NCBI RefSeq assembly: GCF_900119495.1
Contig: NZ_LT632435.1
Coordinates: forward strand, 606,112-666,114
Origin: Arcanobacterium urinimassiliense
GTDB taxonomy: Bacteria > Actinomycetota > Actinomycetes > Actinomycetales > Actinomycetaceae
Direction of reading: 5' to 3'
DNA: 60,003 nt
Shown here: in pieces, positions 34,055 to 43,562 of the stretch
Layout: each line of letters starts with the position of its first letter
How positions within the stretch are numbered: position 1 is the stretch's first letter
Translations under genes and position numbers: made by a program
The notes under the pieces: model-generated
Told to the model about the DNA's origin: nothing
The model's input: only the letters and a program-made list of their open reading frames with translations
The model's database searches: none

Positions 34055-34828
34055 CTAGAAAAGCAGCGTCACCCAAAGGGGGAGGCAGCAAAGCATTTCA
34101 GTGATTCCGATTTTTCGAGCAGGGAGACGGCGGGGGCGCCGGCGATCTACGTAAAGTAGCAACGCCGTGCGCCCTAGCCATATTCCGGCGTAAAGTATCC
34201 AGATCCAGCTCAGTAGCTGAAAGTAATACAGGGCAGAAATTACTAGGAGCGAAAAAAGATGCCAAACTAAGCTGCGCTGCCTAGCTGAGCGTTGCCCGCG
34301 CTCGCGGATAAGGGCTTTTACGTGGAGCACAGAGCCGAAGAAATAGCCAAAAGTGGCGAGGATTTCGCAAGTAAAAACAGCAGAATCAGCTGCTAGCCAC
34401 GCCGGCGGTGTGGGGTAGGCGGCCACTAGAGCCATAGTGCAAGAAATAAAAGTGGTAAAGGCGCCGCTGCGCACACTTCGCTCTGCGTGTGTCTTTAGGC
34501 AATACAGCGCACCTATCCCAGGAGCGGCAAGAATGGCTGCCCATCCGAGTAGACCCCAGCCACGTGCCCAGAGCGTCAGAGCGGAAAAGAGTACCGTACC
34601 GAGTAAATAGGCGAAAAGTGGCGCTCGGTAGTTTTGCCGGCGCGGTGAGCGAGTCTTCCAGTAGAGGGAGAGCTGATAGAAACTGAGGTAGGCGCTAATC
34701 CAAGCGCCGGTTAAAGCCACCTGCCCCCAGGTAAAATTTGCCGCTTCCACTAATCCAGCGGTGAGTGGAATGAGCAGTATCGCATAAGCGCCGTGCTGGC
34801 GGGGGAGCTGCAAAAAATTTTTCGCCAT
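34055..34828 (-). CDS. YwiC-like membrane protein
   Basis: This 257-residue protein begins NFLQLPRQHGAYAILLIPLT, the hallmark start of the YwiC-like family, and has about seven hydrophobic segments (for example GWAAILAAPGIGALYCL and FTTFISCTMALVAAYPTPP). The PRQHGAY motif and the fold recall UbiA-like prenyltransferases, but the Asp-rich motifs are not obvious. Function is unknown, though in Bacillus the gene sits near nitrate respiration genes. It has no operon partner here. Confidence 0.82.
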   Translation of the reverse strand: MAKNFLQLPRQHGAYAILLIPLTAGLVEAANFTWGQVALTGAWISAYLSFYQLSLYWKTRSPRRQNYRAPLFAYLLGTVLFSALTLWARGWGLLGWAAILAAPGIGALYCLKTHAERSVRSGAFTTFISCTMALVAAYPTPPAWLAADSAVFTCEILATFGYFFGSVLHVKALIRERGQRSARQRSLVWHLFSLLVISALYYFQLLSWIWILYAGIWLGRTALLLYVDRRRPRRLPARKIGITEMLCCLPLWVTLLF

Positions 34829-35026
34829 AGCTAATTTTTAGCATGGGGGTGAAAACTAATGCTATATTCTTTGCTCGGATTCACTCTGTTTTTTTGGAAG
34901 TGGAATCGTTAAGCTAAAAGCAGCCGGCGCGAGTGTCGAGGTGCAGCAGTGCTGGAGTGTAACAACGCCGAAGCATAAGAGTGCGCGAGAGTAAAATTTA
35001 GAGTTAATAGTAAGACGTGAGTGCAG

Positions 35027-35725
35027 ATGTATATACCGCAGCAGTATCAAATACCGGAAGCGCAGGCCCTGGAGCTAGCGGAGAAAATTGGCCGCGGGCA
35101 GTTCATCGGGCAAGTAGCGGGGCGCTGGGAATCCACCTTGCTGCCGTTTTTGGTGGAACGGCGGGGAGAAAAAATAATTGTGCAGAGCCATATCTCGAAA
35201 GTTAATCCGCAGTGGAAATGCAGCGGCAGCGGCTTAATCGTGGTGAACGGGGTGCAAGGGCAGGTACACGGAGCTGATTTGCCGCCGAATCCAGCGGGGG
35301 CGCGCCTGCCGCGGGTACCCACTTTAGACTATATACAGGTGCATTTACGAGGAAAGTTCTTCGCCTACACCGACCGGGAATGGAAAATAGCACATCTACA
35401 GAAAATGCTGCAACGCTTTGAAGGAGATTGGGATCTCAGCGCCGCGGATCAGAAGCTCCTCGACAATGCCCTGCCGGCTTTAGTGGGAGTGGAGATGGAA
35501 GTAGCAGAAATAGCTGGGAAAGCGAAGTTGCACCAAAATCTGCTTCCGGAAGAAATCTCTTTTACGGCAGAAAATATGGCTGCCCGCGGCGGAGAATATG
35601 CAGAAGTGGCGCAGGCTATGGAAAAAATAGCGGTGCCGTGGGCGCAGGAGCGCGAAGCGCGGGTGGCAAGTGTAGAAGCGAGCCGGCGTATCCCTCTGCG
35701 AGCAAAAACGGAGAAAAATAGCTGA
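35027..35725 (+). CDS. PaiB-family FMN-binding protein
   Basis: This 232-residue protein begins MYIPQQYQI and contains GQFIGQVAGRWESTLLPFL, HISKVNPQWK and VNGVQGQVHG, matching PaiB-type FMN-binding negative regulators with a split-barrel fold. PaiB in Bacillus affects degradative enzymes and sporulation genes, but its chemistry is unclear; flavin binding is likely here. The family usually starts MYxP, so ATG at 35027 is preferred over the GTG two codons upstream. The usual partner PaiA acetyltransferase is absent. Confidence 0.8.
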   Translation: MYIPQQYQIPEAQALELAEKIGRGQFIGQVAGRWESTLLPFLVERRGEKIIVQSHISKVNPQWKCSGSGLIVVNGVQGQVHGADLPPNPAGARLPRVPTLDYIQVHLRGKFFAYTDREWKIAHLQKMLQRFEGDWDLSAADQKLLDNALPALVGVEMEVAEIAGKAKLHQNLLPEEISFTAENMAARGGEYAEVAQAMEKIAVPWAQEREARVASVEASRRIPLRAKTEKNS

Positions 35726-35764
35726 CTGCCTGTTTCGCCTGCCAAACTCCTCTAGGATAGCAAT

Positions 35765-37114
35765 ATGAGAAATGCTCTGAGTTTTGGATTAGGCACCCTC
35801 GGGCGCGACATGATGTACGGCATGGTATCGCTGTACCTGATATTTTATCTCACCGATATCCTCGATTTATCTACCGGTACGCTGGCTGGCGTCACCGTGG
35901 TGCTGGTGTTGATGCGGATATTCGACGCCGTAAATGATCCTTTTATGGGTTATATCGTGGATAATACGCGCAGTCGCTGGGGGAAATTTAAGCCGTGGAT
36001 CACGGCCGGGGCGCTCGCCTGGTCAATCGGCACTATACTGCTTTTCACCGATTGGGGAGTGCGGGGTTGGAAATTTTTAGTCATATTCGTGCTGGTCTAT
36101 TTGATTTTCGAAGTGGCCTATACGATGAACGATATTTCCTACTACGGCATGATGCCATCCCTCAGCCGCGATAAAAAAGAGCGAGAGCGCATCGGCGTAG
36201 TTACCCGTATCTGCGCCAATATTGGGCTTTTTTCCATCGTCGTGGGAATAGTGCCAATCACGAAGTGGCTAGGAGAAGTGCTCGGCAGTGATCAGCGCGC
36301 TTGGCAGTTGCTGGCGGTGGTGCTCTCTATCCTGGCAATCGCTTTTCAATCCATCACCTTAATTTTTGCCCGCGAGCAGGTGCACGCTCCGGCGGAATCT
36401 ACTCCGCTGCGTGAGCTCGTGCGCGTTATCTTCAAAAACGATCAACTGCTCTGGGTGTCTTTAGCGTTTCTGCTCTATATGTCGGGCTACACTCTGCTCA
36501 CCAGCCTCGGATTGCACTATTTCAAATATCTAGTGGGGGATGCCGGTAAATATCCGATTTTCGCTCTGGTGCTCGGAGTGACGCAACTTCTCACCCTGCT
36601 GATATTTCCCTTTATTTCTGCGCGCTTGCCGCGTCGGCAGGTATTCACGCTCGGATGTATATCTTCCATAGTGGGATACTTAATTTTTATCTGCGCGGGG
36701 CGAAATATGGCCGTGATTCTCGGAGCTGGCCTCTTCCTCTTCTTTGGGGAGGCGCTTCTCCAAGTACTACTGATGATGTACATTGCAGACAGCGTCGAAT
36801 ATGGAGAATGGAAACTCGGGCGGCGCAATGAATCAATTACTTTTTCCTTGCAGCCTTTCATCTACAAACTCTCTAACGCCATCGCTTCTGGCCTTATGGG
36901 AGCCTGCCTCATTTGGTCGAAAGTAGAGAAAGCCACCAGTGCCGCCGATGTGACGGAAAGCGGCATCTGGATTTTCCGAATTTTCATGATGGGCTTGCCG
37001 CTGCTCTTCACACTCGCCGCCCTCGTTATTCTCCGGCGTGGCTACCGGATCGATGAAAAAACCTATAAAGATATTGTGGCGAGCTTGCAGGAGAAAGAGA
37101 GCGCGGAGCAGTGA
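35765..37114 (+). CDS. GPH-family sugar:cation symporter
   Basis: This 449-residue transporter has 12 likely helices and the glycoside-pentoside-hexuronide:cation signatures: MLYGMVSLYLIFYLTD-like start, RIFDAVNDPFMGYIVDNTRSRWGKFKPW, and YTMNDISYYGMMPSLS. This family brings in melibiose, lactose, maltosides or isoprimeverose with H+ or Na+. It overlaps the next gene by four bases (GTGA), so the transporter and the GH13 glucosidase form a translationally coupled pair. The substrate is probably an alpha-glucoside such as isomaltose, inferred from that partner. Confidence 0.88.
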   Translation: MRNALSFGLGTLGRDMMYGMVSLYLIFYLTDILDLSTGTLAGVTVVLVLMRIFDAVNDPFMGYIVDNTRSRWGKFKPWITAGALAWSIGTILLFTDWGVRGWKFLVIFVLVYLIFEVAYTMNDISYYGMMPSLSRDKKERERIGVVTRICANIGLFSIVVGIVPITKWLGEVLGSDQRAWQLLAVVLSILAIAFQSITLIFAREQVHAPAESTPLRELVRVIFKNDQLLWVSLAFLLYMSGYTLLTSLGLHYFKYLVGDAGKYPIFALVLGVTQLLTLLIFPFISARLPRRQVFTLGCISSIVGYLIFICAGRNMAVILGAGLFLFFGEALLQVLLMMYIADSVEYGEWKLGRRNESITFSLQPFIYKLSNAIASGLMGACLIWSKVEKATSAADVTESGIWIFRIFMMGLPLLFTLAALVILRRGYRIDEKTYKDIVASLQEKESAEQ

Positions 37115-39099
37115 AGGAACCGCAGGAAGTGAAAGTAGTAAAGGAAGCGAAAGCGCCAAGTTATCAAAATTTTTCGAACCTCGGGGAAATCTATGCGCAT
37201 CCGTTGGGGCGCGATATCGTCGATAAATTGATTCTGCAGCTAGGTGCGCCATCTGCTCTCGTAATAAATCCACTCACGAAGCGAATCCCACTGCCGTGGC
37301 TCCGTAAAATAGCGGAGAAAAAAGCGCCGGGGCTTTTCGAAGCGCTCCGTAAACTGCTGGAGATGAATCCGCAGCGTCTAGCAGATACGAACTTTTCTCC
37401 CGCTGTATCGGAGCCCGCCTGGTGGAAAGAAGCCGTCTTCTACCAGATTTATCCGCGCAGCTTTGCAGATGCGAATGGGGATGGGATTGGAGATCTCCGC
37501 GGCATAATCGGAAAACTAGATTACCTAGAAAATTTGGGAGTCGATTGCCTCTGGCTTTCTCCTATCTTTGCTTCCCCCAACGAAGATATGGGATACGACG
37601 TCAGTGACTACCGAGCAGTCATGGATTTGATGGGCAGCGAGGAAGATCTGGAGGAATTAATCAGAGAAGTGCATGCGCGCGGTATGCGAATAATCCTGGA
37701 TTTGGTACTCAACCACACTTCGCAGGAGCATGCTTGGTTCCAAGAGGCACTAAAGAATCCCGCCGGCGATAAAGCCGCTTACTATTTTTTCCAAGACGGC
37801 AGCCCCGATACCCCACCGAATAATTGGGTCTCGTTTTTTTCGGGTTCGGCGTGGCGCTGGATGCCGGAGATAAAGAAATGGGTCTTACATCTTTTTGCAC
37901 CCGGGCAGCTGGATCTGAATTGGGATAATCCGGCAGTGCGCCGCGAAGCAGGAGAAATCGCCCAATTCTGGCTCGAAAAAGGGGTAGACGGTTTTCGCCT
38001 CGATGTAATTAACTATATTTCGAAAGCGCCGCAGCTCCCGGCGGGTAATCCGGCAGTTGGCGATTTAGTGGGATTCACCGGTATTGAGCATTATTTCGCC
38101 GGCCCGCATCTCCACGAGTATCTGCGCGAATTCCGCCGTGCGGTGGCAGCGGGGAAAAACGGGGCACAGGCAGTGCTAATTGGAGAAACACCCGGAATAG
38201 GTGTGGAAGTGGGGCGCTTGCTCAGCCATCAGAGCCGTCAAGAGTTGGATTTGTACTTTAATTTCGATGTGCTCGAAATGCCGGGGAAAATTCGCTGGGA
38301 TGATTACCATTACGACCCCGCCTATTTTCTCGATTTTTATCTGCGCTATCTGCCGCGCCTAGACGCCGGCGACCAACTGGCGATTTTTTCCGAAAATCAC
38401 GATAATCCGCGTATCGTAAGTAAAATTACCTCCGACCCCGCCCAAGCTCCGCAAGTGGCAAAATTAATCGCGGCAATTTCCCTCACCTTGCCGGGCACTC
38501 CCTTTATTTTTCAGGGGCAGGAGCTAGGGGCAGTCAATCAGAATTTCCGGGGCATCGAGCAACTACGCGATGTGGAGTCGATAAACTACTATGCCGAGCT
38601 CCAGGAAGCAGGAATGGCGCCGGCGGTGGCTTGGGAGAGAATCTTGGCCGGTTCGCGCGATCACGCGCGGGTGCCGATGCCGTGGGAGCGGAACGGCGGA
38701 TTCACCACCGGAGAGGCCTGGCTTTCTCTGTGCGATCTTCCACCAGCTGGCAGCGCAGCCGAGCAGTTAGCGAAGCCAGATTCGGTATTTAATTTCTATC
38801 GGCAGCTATTGCAGTTGCGGAAAGATTTCGCGGCGGCTGATTTTTCTCTTCTGGTGCGCTCTGGTGCCTATGCGGCTTGGCGGCGGGGAGATTATTTCGT
38901 GGAAGTGAATCTTGCTCCCCACCCCACTCCGCGCCGAAAAAATGTAGCGGCGGCAGCTGGGGAAGTGCTCTTGGCGGCTGGGAAAATCAGTAAAGTGAAA
39001 CCTGGCGCCGGAAAAGAAAGTATGCTGGGGAAGTGGAGAGGAAAAAATGGTTGGCTTTCCCCCTATGCGGTAGTGATTAGCCGGGGGAAGCTTGGCTGA
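37111..39099 (+). CDS. GH13 alpha-glucosidase with N-terminal extension
   Basis: This 662-residue GH13 enzyme hydrolyses alpha-glucosides in the cytoplasm. The catalytic core begins near residue 103 (WWKEAVFYQIYPRSFADANG) and has GDGIGDLRGI, ILDLVLNHTSQEH, the nucleophile in GVDGFRLDVINYIS, the acid/base in VLIGETPGI and the third acid in FSENHDNPRI, as in oligo-1,6-glucosidases. The first 100 residues are a separate helical module (NFSNLGEIYAHPLGRDIVDK onward) not found in the standard enzyme. The GTG start overlaps the symporter stop. Uptake of an isomaltooligosaccharide and its hydrolysis would feed MalQ-type metabolism. Confidence 0.9.
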   Translation: MKEPQEVKVVKEAKAPSYQNFSNLGEIYAHPLGRDIVDKLILQLGAPSALVINPLTKRIPLPWLRKIAEKKAPGLFEALRKLLEMNPQRLADTNFSPAVSEPAWWKEAVFYQIYPRSFADANGDGIGDLRGIIGKLDYLENLGVDCLWLSPIFASPNEDMGYDVSDYRAVMDLMGSEEDLEELIREVHARGMRIILDLVLNHTSQEHAWFQEALKNPAGDKAAYYFFQDGSPDTPPNNWVSFFSGSAWRWMPEIKKWVLHLFAPGQLDLNWDNPAVRREAGEIAQFWLEKGVDGFRLDVINYISKAPQLPAGNPAVGDLVGFTGIEHYFAGPHLHEYLREFRRAVAAGKNGAQAVLIGETPGIGVEVGRLLSHQSRQELDLYFNFDVLEMPGKIRWDDYHYDPAYFLDFYLRYLPRLDAGDQLAIFSENHDNPRIVSKITSDPAQAPQVAKLIAAISLTLPGTPFIFQGQELGAVNQNFRGIEQLRDVESINYYAELQEAGMAPAVAWERILAGSRDHARVPMPWERNGGFTTGEAWLSLCDLPPAGSAAEQLAKPDSVFNFYRQLLQLRKDFAAADFSLLVRSGAYAAWRRGDYFVEVNLAPHPTPRRKNVAAAAGEVLLAAGKISKVKPGAGKESMLGKWRGKNGWLSPYAVVISRGKLG

Positions 39100-39220
39100 A
39101 GAGGCGAATATTCGGGTTTTCTTCGGGATTTCTGGAGTTGATCGCCTCGTGTAGATAAAATAGATAAAATCTATATATTATTATATCTAATAAATGGAAA
39201 ATCTTAGGGGAATTGAGAGA

Positions 39221-41986
39221 ATGCACCTACATAAACAAAATCGGCGAATTTTCGCTGGTATGGTAGCGCTTATTTTAGCTATCGTATTGACCGGCTTCGA
39301 GCTGCTAGTACCTAAAATGAATCTAGCAGTTGCGGACCCTACGGCTCCTGCCCGGGTGGAAGTAGATTGTACGGATTGTGAGGAAGCGGGGTTACGTGCG
39401 GCAATCACGCAGGCTGGCACTACTCCTACGCGTATTGTGGTCAGTGGATCCACCAATACTATGCTCACTTCCACGCTGGTGATTCCACAAGGAGCCGATA
39501 TTGAATTAGTGAACGGCATGTTTATAAATCCGGGAATGTCGGAAGGTGGCCTGCGGCGGGAAGATGATTTCACCGGCACGATGGTGCACGTGCAAAAAGG
39601 TGCGTCGTTAACGCTGGGAAACAATAAAGCCGGAGGTAGGTTTTATATAGATAGCCGCGGCCAGTGGGTGCCTGGTGGTGGAGAACTAATTTTCAACGAA
39701 GGCACTTTGACTATTAACAGCGGCACCTATTACGGCGTGCGCAATGGATCGGGCCAAAAAGAGGGTGCTATTACCGTTTCCGGGCCAGATGCTACTTTCA
39801 CTTTGAATGGTGGAAAAGTCACCGATAATCAACGCGAGAAAGGCAATCGCGGTGTTGTACAGGGTGGGGCAGCAAATATTGCTGTAACCGGCGGTGCCAA
39901 GTTCATTATGAACGGGGGTGAAGTCAGCAAAGGTGAGACTGAATATTTGGACGGCGCTTTCGGCGAAGTAGGTGGTATTGGCGTATATGGCGGTGGATCG
40001 GCCACTATTAATGGCGGAGAAATTTTCGGTAATAAAGGCTGGACGGGCGGTCTGCTCGGCTATGCCTTTAACACCGATAAAAAATCTGCTACTGATCCGC
40101 AAACCGCTCTTGCTGAGCGTAACTACATTACTATTAACGGCGGCAAAATCCATGACAACAATGCTTACTTCTCTGGTGGGGGAGCTTTTGCTTTCGGTAA
40201 TACCGTCATTGAAATGAATGGTGGCGTCATAGATTCTAATTTCACTTCGGGAAATGGTGGCGGCATCGGTACTCTCGATTTATATATGTGGGGAGCCAAT
40301 CGCACTTATAGAGAAATTCCTGGTTTAGGTAAAGAATGGGGCTTGAGTAAAGAAGAATGGGCAAAAGTTTCTCCGGGAAGTTTTATTTTTAACGAAGGAG
40401 TTATTTCCAATAACGAGGCACGGCGTACTGGCGGTGGAGTAAATGTGGTCTCTAATCAAGTGGAAATAAATGCCGGGCAAATTCTGAATAACAAAGCTCA
40501 TGACCAAGGAGGCGGTATTTACGTCGCTACCGTGTCTTATAATCTGCATTTGCACGATGTAGTGGTGACGAAGAATACGGCTACTGCGCAGCAGATTGAA
40601 GGGGTAGGAGGCGGAATTTGGTCGTGCCCCACCGGCTCTATCGAATTACGTATGCACAACGGTGGAGCTGTCTTCGATAATACCGCTAAGGATTTCGGCA
40701 ACGACCTCGCCCATACGAGTCTCGGCTCTACGGGCGCTGCGCCGATTTGGGTCTCTGACTATATGCTCGGCGGCGGCCGCATCGATTATTACTTAGATAA
40801 TGAAGGTAAACGTTTCGATCCGGCATCTTTAACGAAGCCAGAGAAAGAGCGCCCGCTCCCCTTGCCGCTAAAGTATATGAGCATTAAAGATGAAGGTTTC
40901 CGATCTGTGGTGCATAAGGAAAAAGCGAAAGAGAATGCACTGAAGCAGGCAAAGCTCTTCATCCAAGGTAATTCTGCTCCACGTGGTGGCGGCATTGGCA
41001 CGAATGGCGGAGTAATTTTCGGCGATTGGGGTTATGCGCAGGCGACGGTAGAGAAATCTTGGGTATACAGTGTTGAGCCGAAAGCAGACGCCGCGGGAGA
41101 AACGGCCGGCGGTGCAGCAACTGCCGCGCCTAGCGAGTATCCAGTGCGGGAGAGCGATATTACCGTCCAGAAACTGGATATGCGGCTAATGCGCGATACC
41201 GACAAAGATTTTACGCATCCGGAAAAAGTAGCGGATTTTACACTCAGCCCTTCTAAGAATCCAGAAGAAAATTGGCGGAAGACCTTTGATGAGTTAGCTA
41301 TTAAATCAGATAGCGGCGATTTGTACTATTACTTCGTGCAGGAGCTAGATAACAAGGGTGAGGTAGTAAAGACTTTGCCGCTCCAGACCTGGCAAGATAC
41401 GCAGAAGGCCGGGGAGAAGTTGCCGAAGCGGCCACCTATTGCGGAAGGTAAGATGCCACCCGAAACGTGGCTAGTGGGCACGGTAGTGAATAAAATTCCG
41501 AATCCGGTAGATATTACAGTAAATAAGCAGTGGGTATGGAAAGATTCCGCTGCACCTGTGCCCGGAGATAAGACTCCCAGCCAAGTTGATTTTGAACTAG
41601 TGCGCGCTACAGATGCGGACTTTACTAAAGCCGAAGTGGTGCAGAAGTTCACGGTGACGAAAGCAGATAACTGGGTAAAGCAGATTACCGGATTGCCTTA
41701 TCAAGATAAGGATATGCACCGCTACTACTATGGCGTGCGAGAAATTGGGGGCGATGCGGGAATTATCGCCGTGCCTTTTGCGCAATACGAGAAAGAATCT
41801 GGGCCTATCCAGGTGGCAAAAGATGGCATTATTCATCGGGAGGTCACGGTGGTGAATAAGGTGCCGAATACGCCACCCCCGCCCACTACGGTGCCCAAGA
41901 CGGGTGCTTCGCTACTCTGGGGAGCTCTCGCTGCCCTCAGCCTCTGCGGCATCGGTGGGGTGCTCAGGCGGGTAGAAAAGCGCTAG
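39221..41986 (+). CDS. Sortase-anchored surface protein with beta-helix and Cna-B-like modules
   Basis: The ATG at 39221 fits best, giving 921 residues: an upstream AGGGG is present and MHLHKQNRRIFAG starts a typical signal peptide. Residues about 110-480 are Gly/Asn-rich short strands such as TINGGEIFGNKG and ITINGGKIHDNN, a right-handed beta-helix (Pbl/polymorphic-like) fold. About 640-890 hold two Cna-B-like repeats, each with VDITVNK-type strands and VVNK.PN ends. The C-terminus has a Pro stretch, the sorting motif VPKTG, a helix and RRVEKR. VPKTG differs from LPxTG in position 1. An adhesin role is inferred; no sortase gene is in the window. Confidence 0.85.
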   Translation: MHLHKQNRRIFAGMVALILAIVLTGFELLVPKMNLAVADPTAPARVEVDCTDCEEAGLRAAITQAGTTPTRIVVSGSTNTMLTSTLVIPQGADIELVNGMFINPGMSEGGLRREDDFTGTMVHVQKGASLTLGNNKAGGRFYIDSRGQWVPGGGELIFNEGTLTINSGTYYGVRNGSGQKEGAITVSGPDATFTLNGGKVTDNQREKGNRGVVQGGAANIAVTGGAKFIMNGGEVSKGETEYLDGAFGEVGGIGVYGGGSATINGGEIFGNKGWTGGLLGYAFNTDKKSATDPQTALAERNYITINGGKIHDNNAYFSGGGAFAFGNTVIEMNGGVIDSNFTSGNGGGIGTLDLYMWGANRTYREIPGLGKEWGLSKEEWAKVSPGSFIFNEGVISNNEARRTGGGVNVVSNQVEINAGQILNNKAHDQGGGIYVATVSYNLHLHDVVVTKNTATAQQIEGVGGGIWSCPTGSIELRMHNGGAVFDNTAKDFGNDLAHTSLGSTGAAPIWVSDYMLGGGRIDYYLDNEGKRFDPASLTKPEKERPLPLPLKYMSIKDEGFRSVVHKEKAKENALKQAKLFIQGNSAPRGGGIGTNGGVIFGDWGYAQATVEKSWVYSVEPKADAAGETAGGAATAAPSEYPVRESDITVQKLDMRLMRDTDKDFTHPEKVADFTLSPSKNPEENWRKTFDELAIKSDSGDLYYYFVQELDNKGEVVKTLPLQTWQDTQKAGEKLPKRPPIAEGKMPPETWLVGTVVNKIPNPVDITVNKQWVWKDSAAPVPGDKTPSQVDFELVRATDADFTKAEVVQKFTVTKADNWVKQITGLPYQDKDMHRYYYGVREIGGDAGIIAVPFAQYEKESGPIQVAKDGIIHREVTVVNKVPNTPPPPTTVPKTGASLLWGALAALSLCGIGGVLRRVEKR

Positions 41987-42004
41987 TGCTTAACCTTTAT
42001 TAAT

Positions 42005-42047
42005 CGGCGCGGGCGGATTGGCAGGAAAAACCAATCCGCCCGCGCCG
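42005..42047 (+). terminator. Hairpin terminator of the surface protein gene
   Basis: A perfect 17-bp GC-rich inverted repeat (42005-42021 with 42031-42047) with a nine-base loop lies 18 bases after the stop. Confidence 0.8.
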
Positions 42048-42080
42048 CGTAATTCCTATGTGCGCCGCGTAATTCCTAGA
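42041..42080 (+). repeat. 20-bp tandem repeat overlapping the terminator
   Basis: CGCGCCGCGTAATTCCTATG (42041-42060) is followed by TGCGCCGCGTAATTCCTAGA (42061-42080), with 17 bases in common. The first copy includes the 3' arm of the terminator. Confidence 0.85.
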
Positions 42081-42094
42081 TGTAGGAGAAAGAA

Positions 42095-42235
42095 ATGTGG
42101 GCATCTTCATCTTTGGCGCGCGAACTTTTCGGGAATTATTTGCGGCTAATTTTCCCGTTTACCAGCTATTTTCGCCGCCAAAAGCCACTAGTTGCACAAA
42201 TTAGGGCAACTGCGTATTATGCAATCTGTGTCTAG
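42095..42235 (+). CDS. Possible 46-residue upstream frame overlapping the TrkH start
   Basis: ATG at 42095 follows AGGAGAAAGAA, a much better ribosome site than the one before TrkH. The 46-codon frame (MWASSSLARELFGN...) ends at 42235, 17 bases inside the TrkH gene in another frame. It is hydrophobic in the middle (LRLIFPFTSYF). It may be a leader peptide whose translation couples to TrkH, or a chance frame. No family is recognised. Confidence 0.4.
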   Translation: MWASSSLARELFGNYLRLIFPFTSYFRRQKPLVAQIRATAYYAICV

Positions 42236-43562
42236 AGCACATCGCCATTATTTTAATTATGCGGCAGTTATATTATCAGGGTTTCTTACCGCCCTCCTGA
42301 TAGGCACTTGCCTATTGATGTTACCGATATCTACAGTCCAAGTGGGAGGATTGCCTCCACTTCCGGCCTTATTTACGGCCACATCTGCTTTATGCGTCAC
42401 GGGATTGACGATTGTAGATACTGCTACTTATTGGACTACTTTCGGCAAAGTAGTAATTTTGGCGTTGATCCAGGTAGGCGGATTCGGAGTAATGAGCTTC
42501 GCGGCGGTGCTCGCCCAAGCGGTCATACGCAAAGAAAGTCACAGTACTAAGCTAGCTTCTGCCGCCGAGCGGCGCTCCAGCACCGGCCAGCTCGGAATGA
42601 TTCTCCGGCGGGTACTCGGAATTTCGCTACTGGTAGAGCTGGTGGCCGCAATTCTTTTGACGATTCGTTTTCTCACCCTGGAGTATTCTTTCCCGCGGGC
42701 GCTCTGGCACGGATTATTCCACGCAGTTTCCGCGTTCAACAACGCCGGATTCGCCCTCTATTCCGATAATATGACTTCTTTTGTGGGAGATTGGTGGCTG
42801 TGCCTGCCTCTTATGGTGGCAATCATCATCGGTGGTCTAGGCTTTCCCGTAATTTTCCAGCTGCGCACCAGCTTCCTCAAGCCCTACAGCTGGTCGCTCC
42901 ACACCCGTATGGTGCTAGCAGGTACCGCTGGCCTATTGCTCTTTTCTTCCCTAATAGTGACGGTTTCCGAATGGAATAACCCCAAGACGCTCGGAAAGCT
43001 CCCGGCTGCCGATGCACTCCTCGCCGGTATTTTTCAAGCCGTCCAAACTCGTACCACTGGTTTTAATTCCGTGGATATCGGGCAGATGCACGATTCGACT
43101 CTTTTCGTGATGGACACCTTTATGTTTATCGGTGGCGGGCCGGCCGGAACTGCGGGTGGTATCAAAATCACCACTATGTTTGCCTTGCTGGCCATAGTAG
43201 CTACCGTCATTCGCGGGCGCCGGCAAGTGGTGGTATTCGGGAAAAGTATTTCTTTCGAAGTGGTCTACCAGGCGGTGACCGTGGTGGTCTTGGCTTTTAT
43301 CTTGGTAGCCACCGCCACTATCGCAATTCTGTTTTTGACGGATTTCAACCTATCGCAGACGCTATTTGAAGTGATGTCTGCATTTGGTACGGTAGGTTTA
43401 TCTACCGGAATCACGCCGCTGTTAAACTATCCGGCCCAGTTTATTCTTATAGTCTTAATGATCATCGGGCGATTGGGGCCTATCACCGTCGCCACTGCGC
43501 TAGCCTTTGCGCCTAGTGCATCAAATATTTCTTTCCCCGTAGAAAGGCCGATAATTGGTTAA
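42219..43562 (+). CDS. TrkH/KtrB-type potassium channel subunit
   Basis: This membrane protein forms the K+ pore of a Trk/Ktr uptake system. From ATG 42219 it has 447 residues with the four pore-loop repeats of the family, with filter-like text TATSALCVTGLT, SAFNNAGFALYSD, TRTTGFNSVDI and SAFGTVGLSTGIT. The regulatory RCK subunit follows immediately, overlapping by eight bases. A TTG at 42192 would add nine residues; the ATG is preferred. The overlap and the four repeats fit KtrB in a KtrAB pair rather than Trk with separate subunits. Confidence 0.9.
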   Translation: MQSVSRAHRHYFNYAAVILSGFLTALLIGTCLLMLPISTVQVGGLPPLPALFTATSALCVTGLTIVDTATYWTTFGKVVILALIQVGGFGVMSFAAVLAQAVIRKESHSTKLASAAERRSSTGQLGMILRRVLGISLLVELVAAILLTIRFLTLEYSFPRALWHGLFHAVSAFNNAGFALYSDNMTSFVGDWWLCLPLMVAIIIGGLGFPVIFQLRTSFLKPYSWSLHTRMVLAGTAGLLLFSSLIVTVSEWNNPKTLGKLPAADALLAGIFQAVQTRTTGFNSVDIGQMHDSTLFVMDTFMFIGGGPAGTAGGIKITTMFALLAIVATVIRGRRQVVVFGKSISFEVVYQAVTVVVLAFILVATATIAILFLTDFNLSQTLFEVMSAFGTVGLSTGITPLLNYPAQFILIVLMIIGRLGPITVATALAFAPSASNISFPVERPIIG

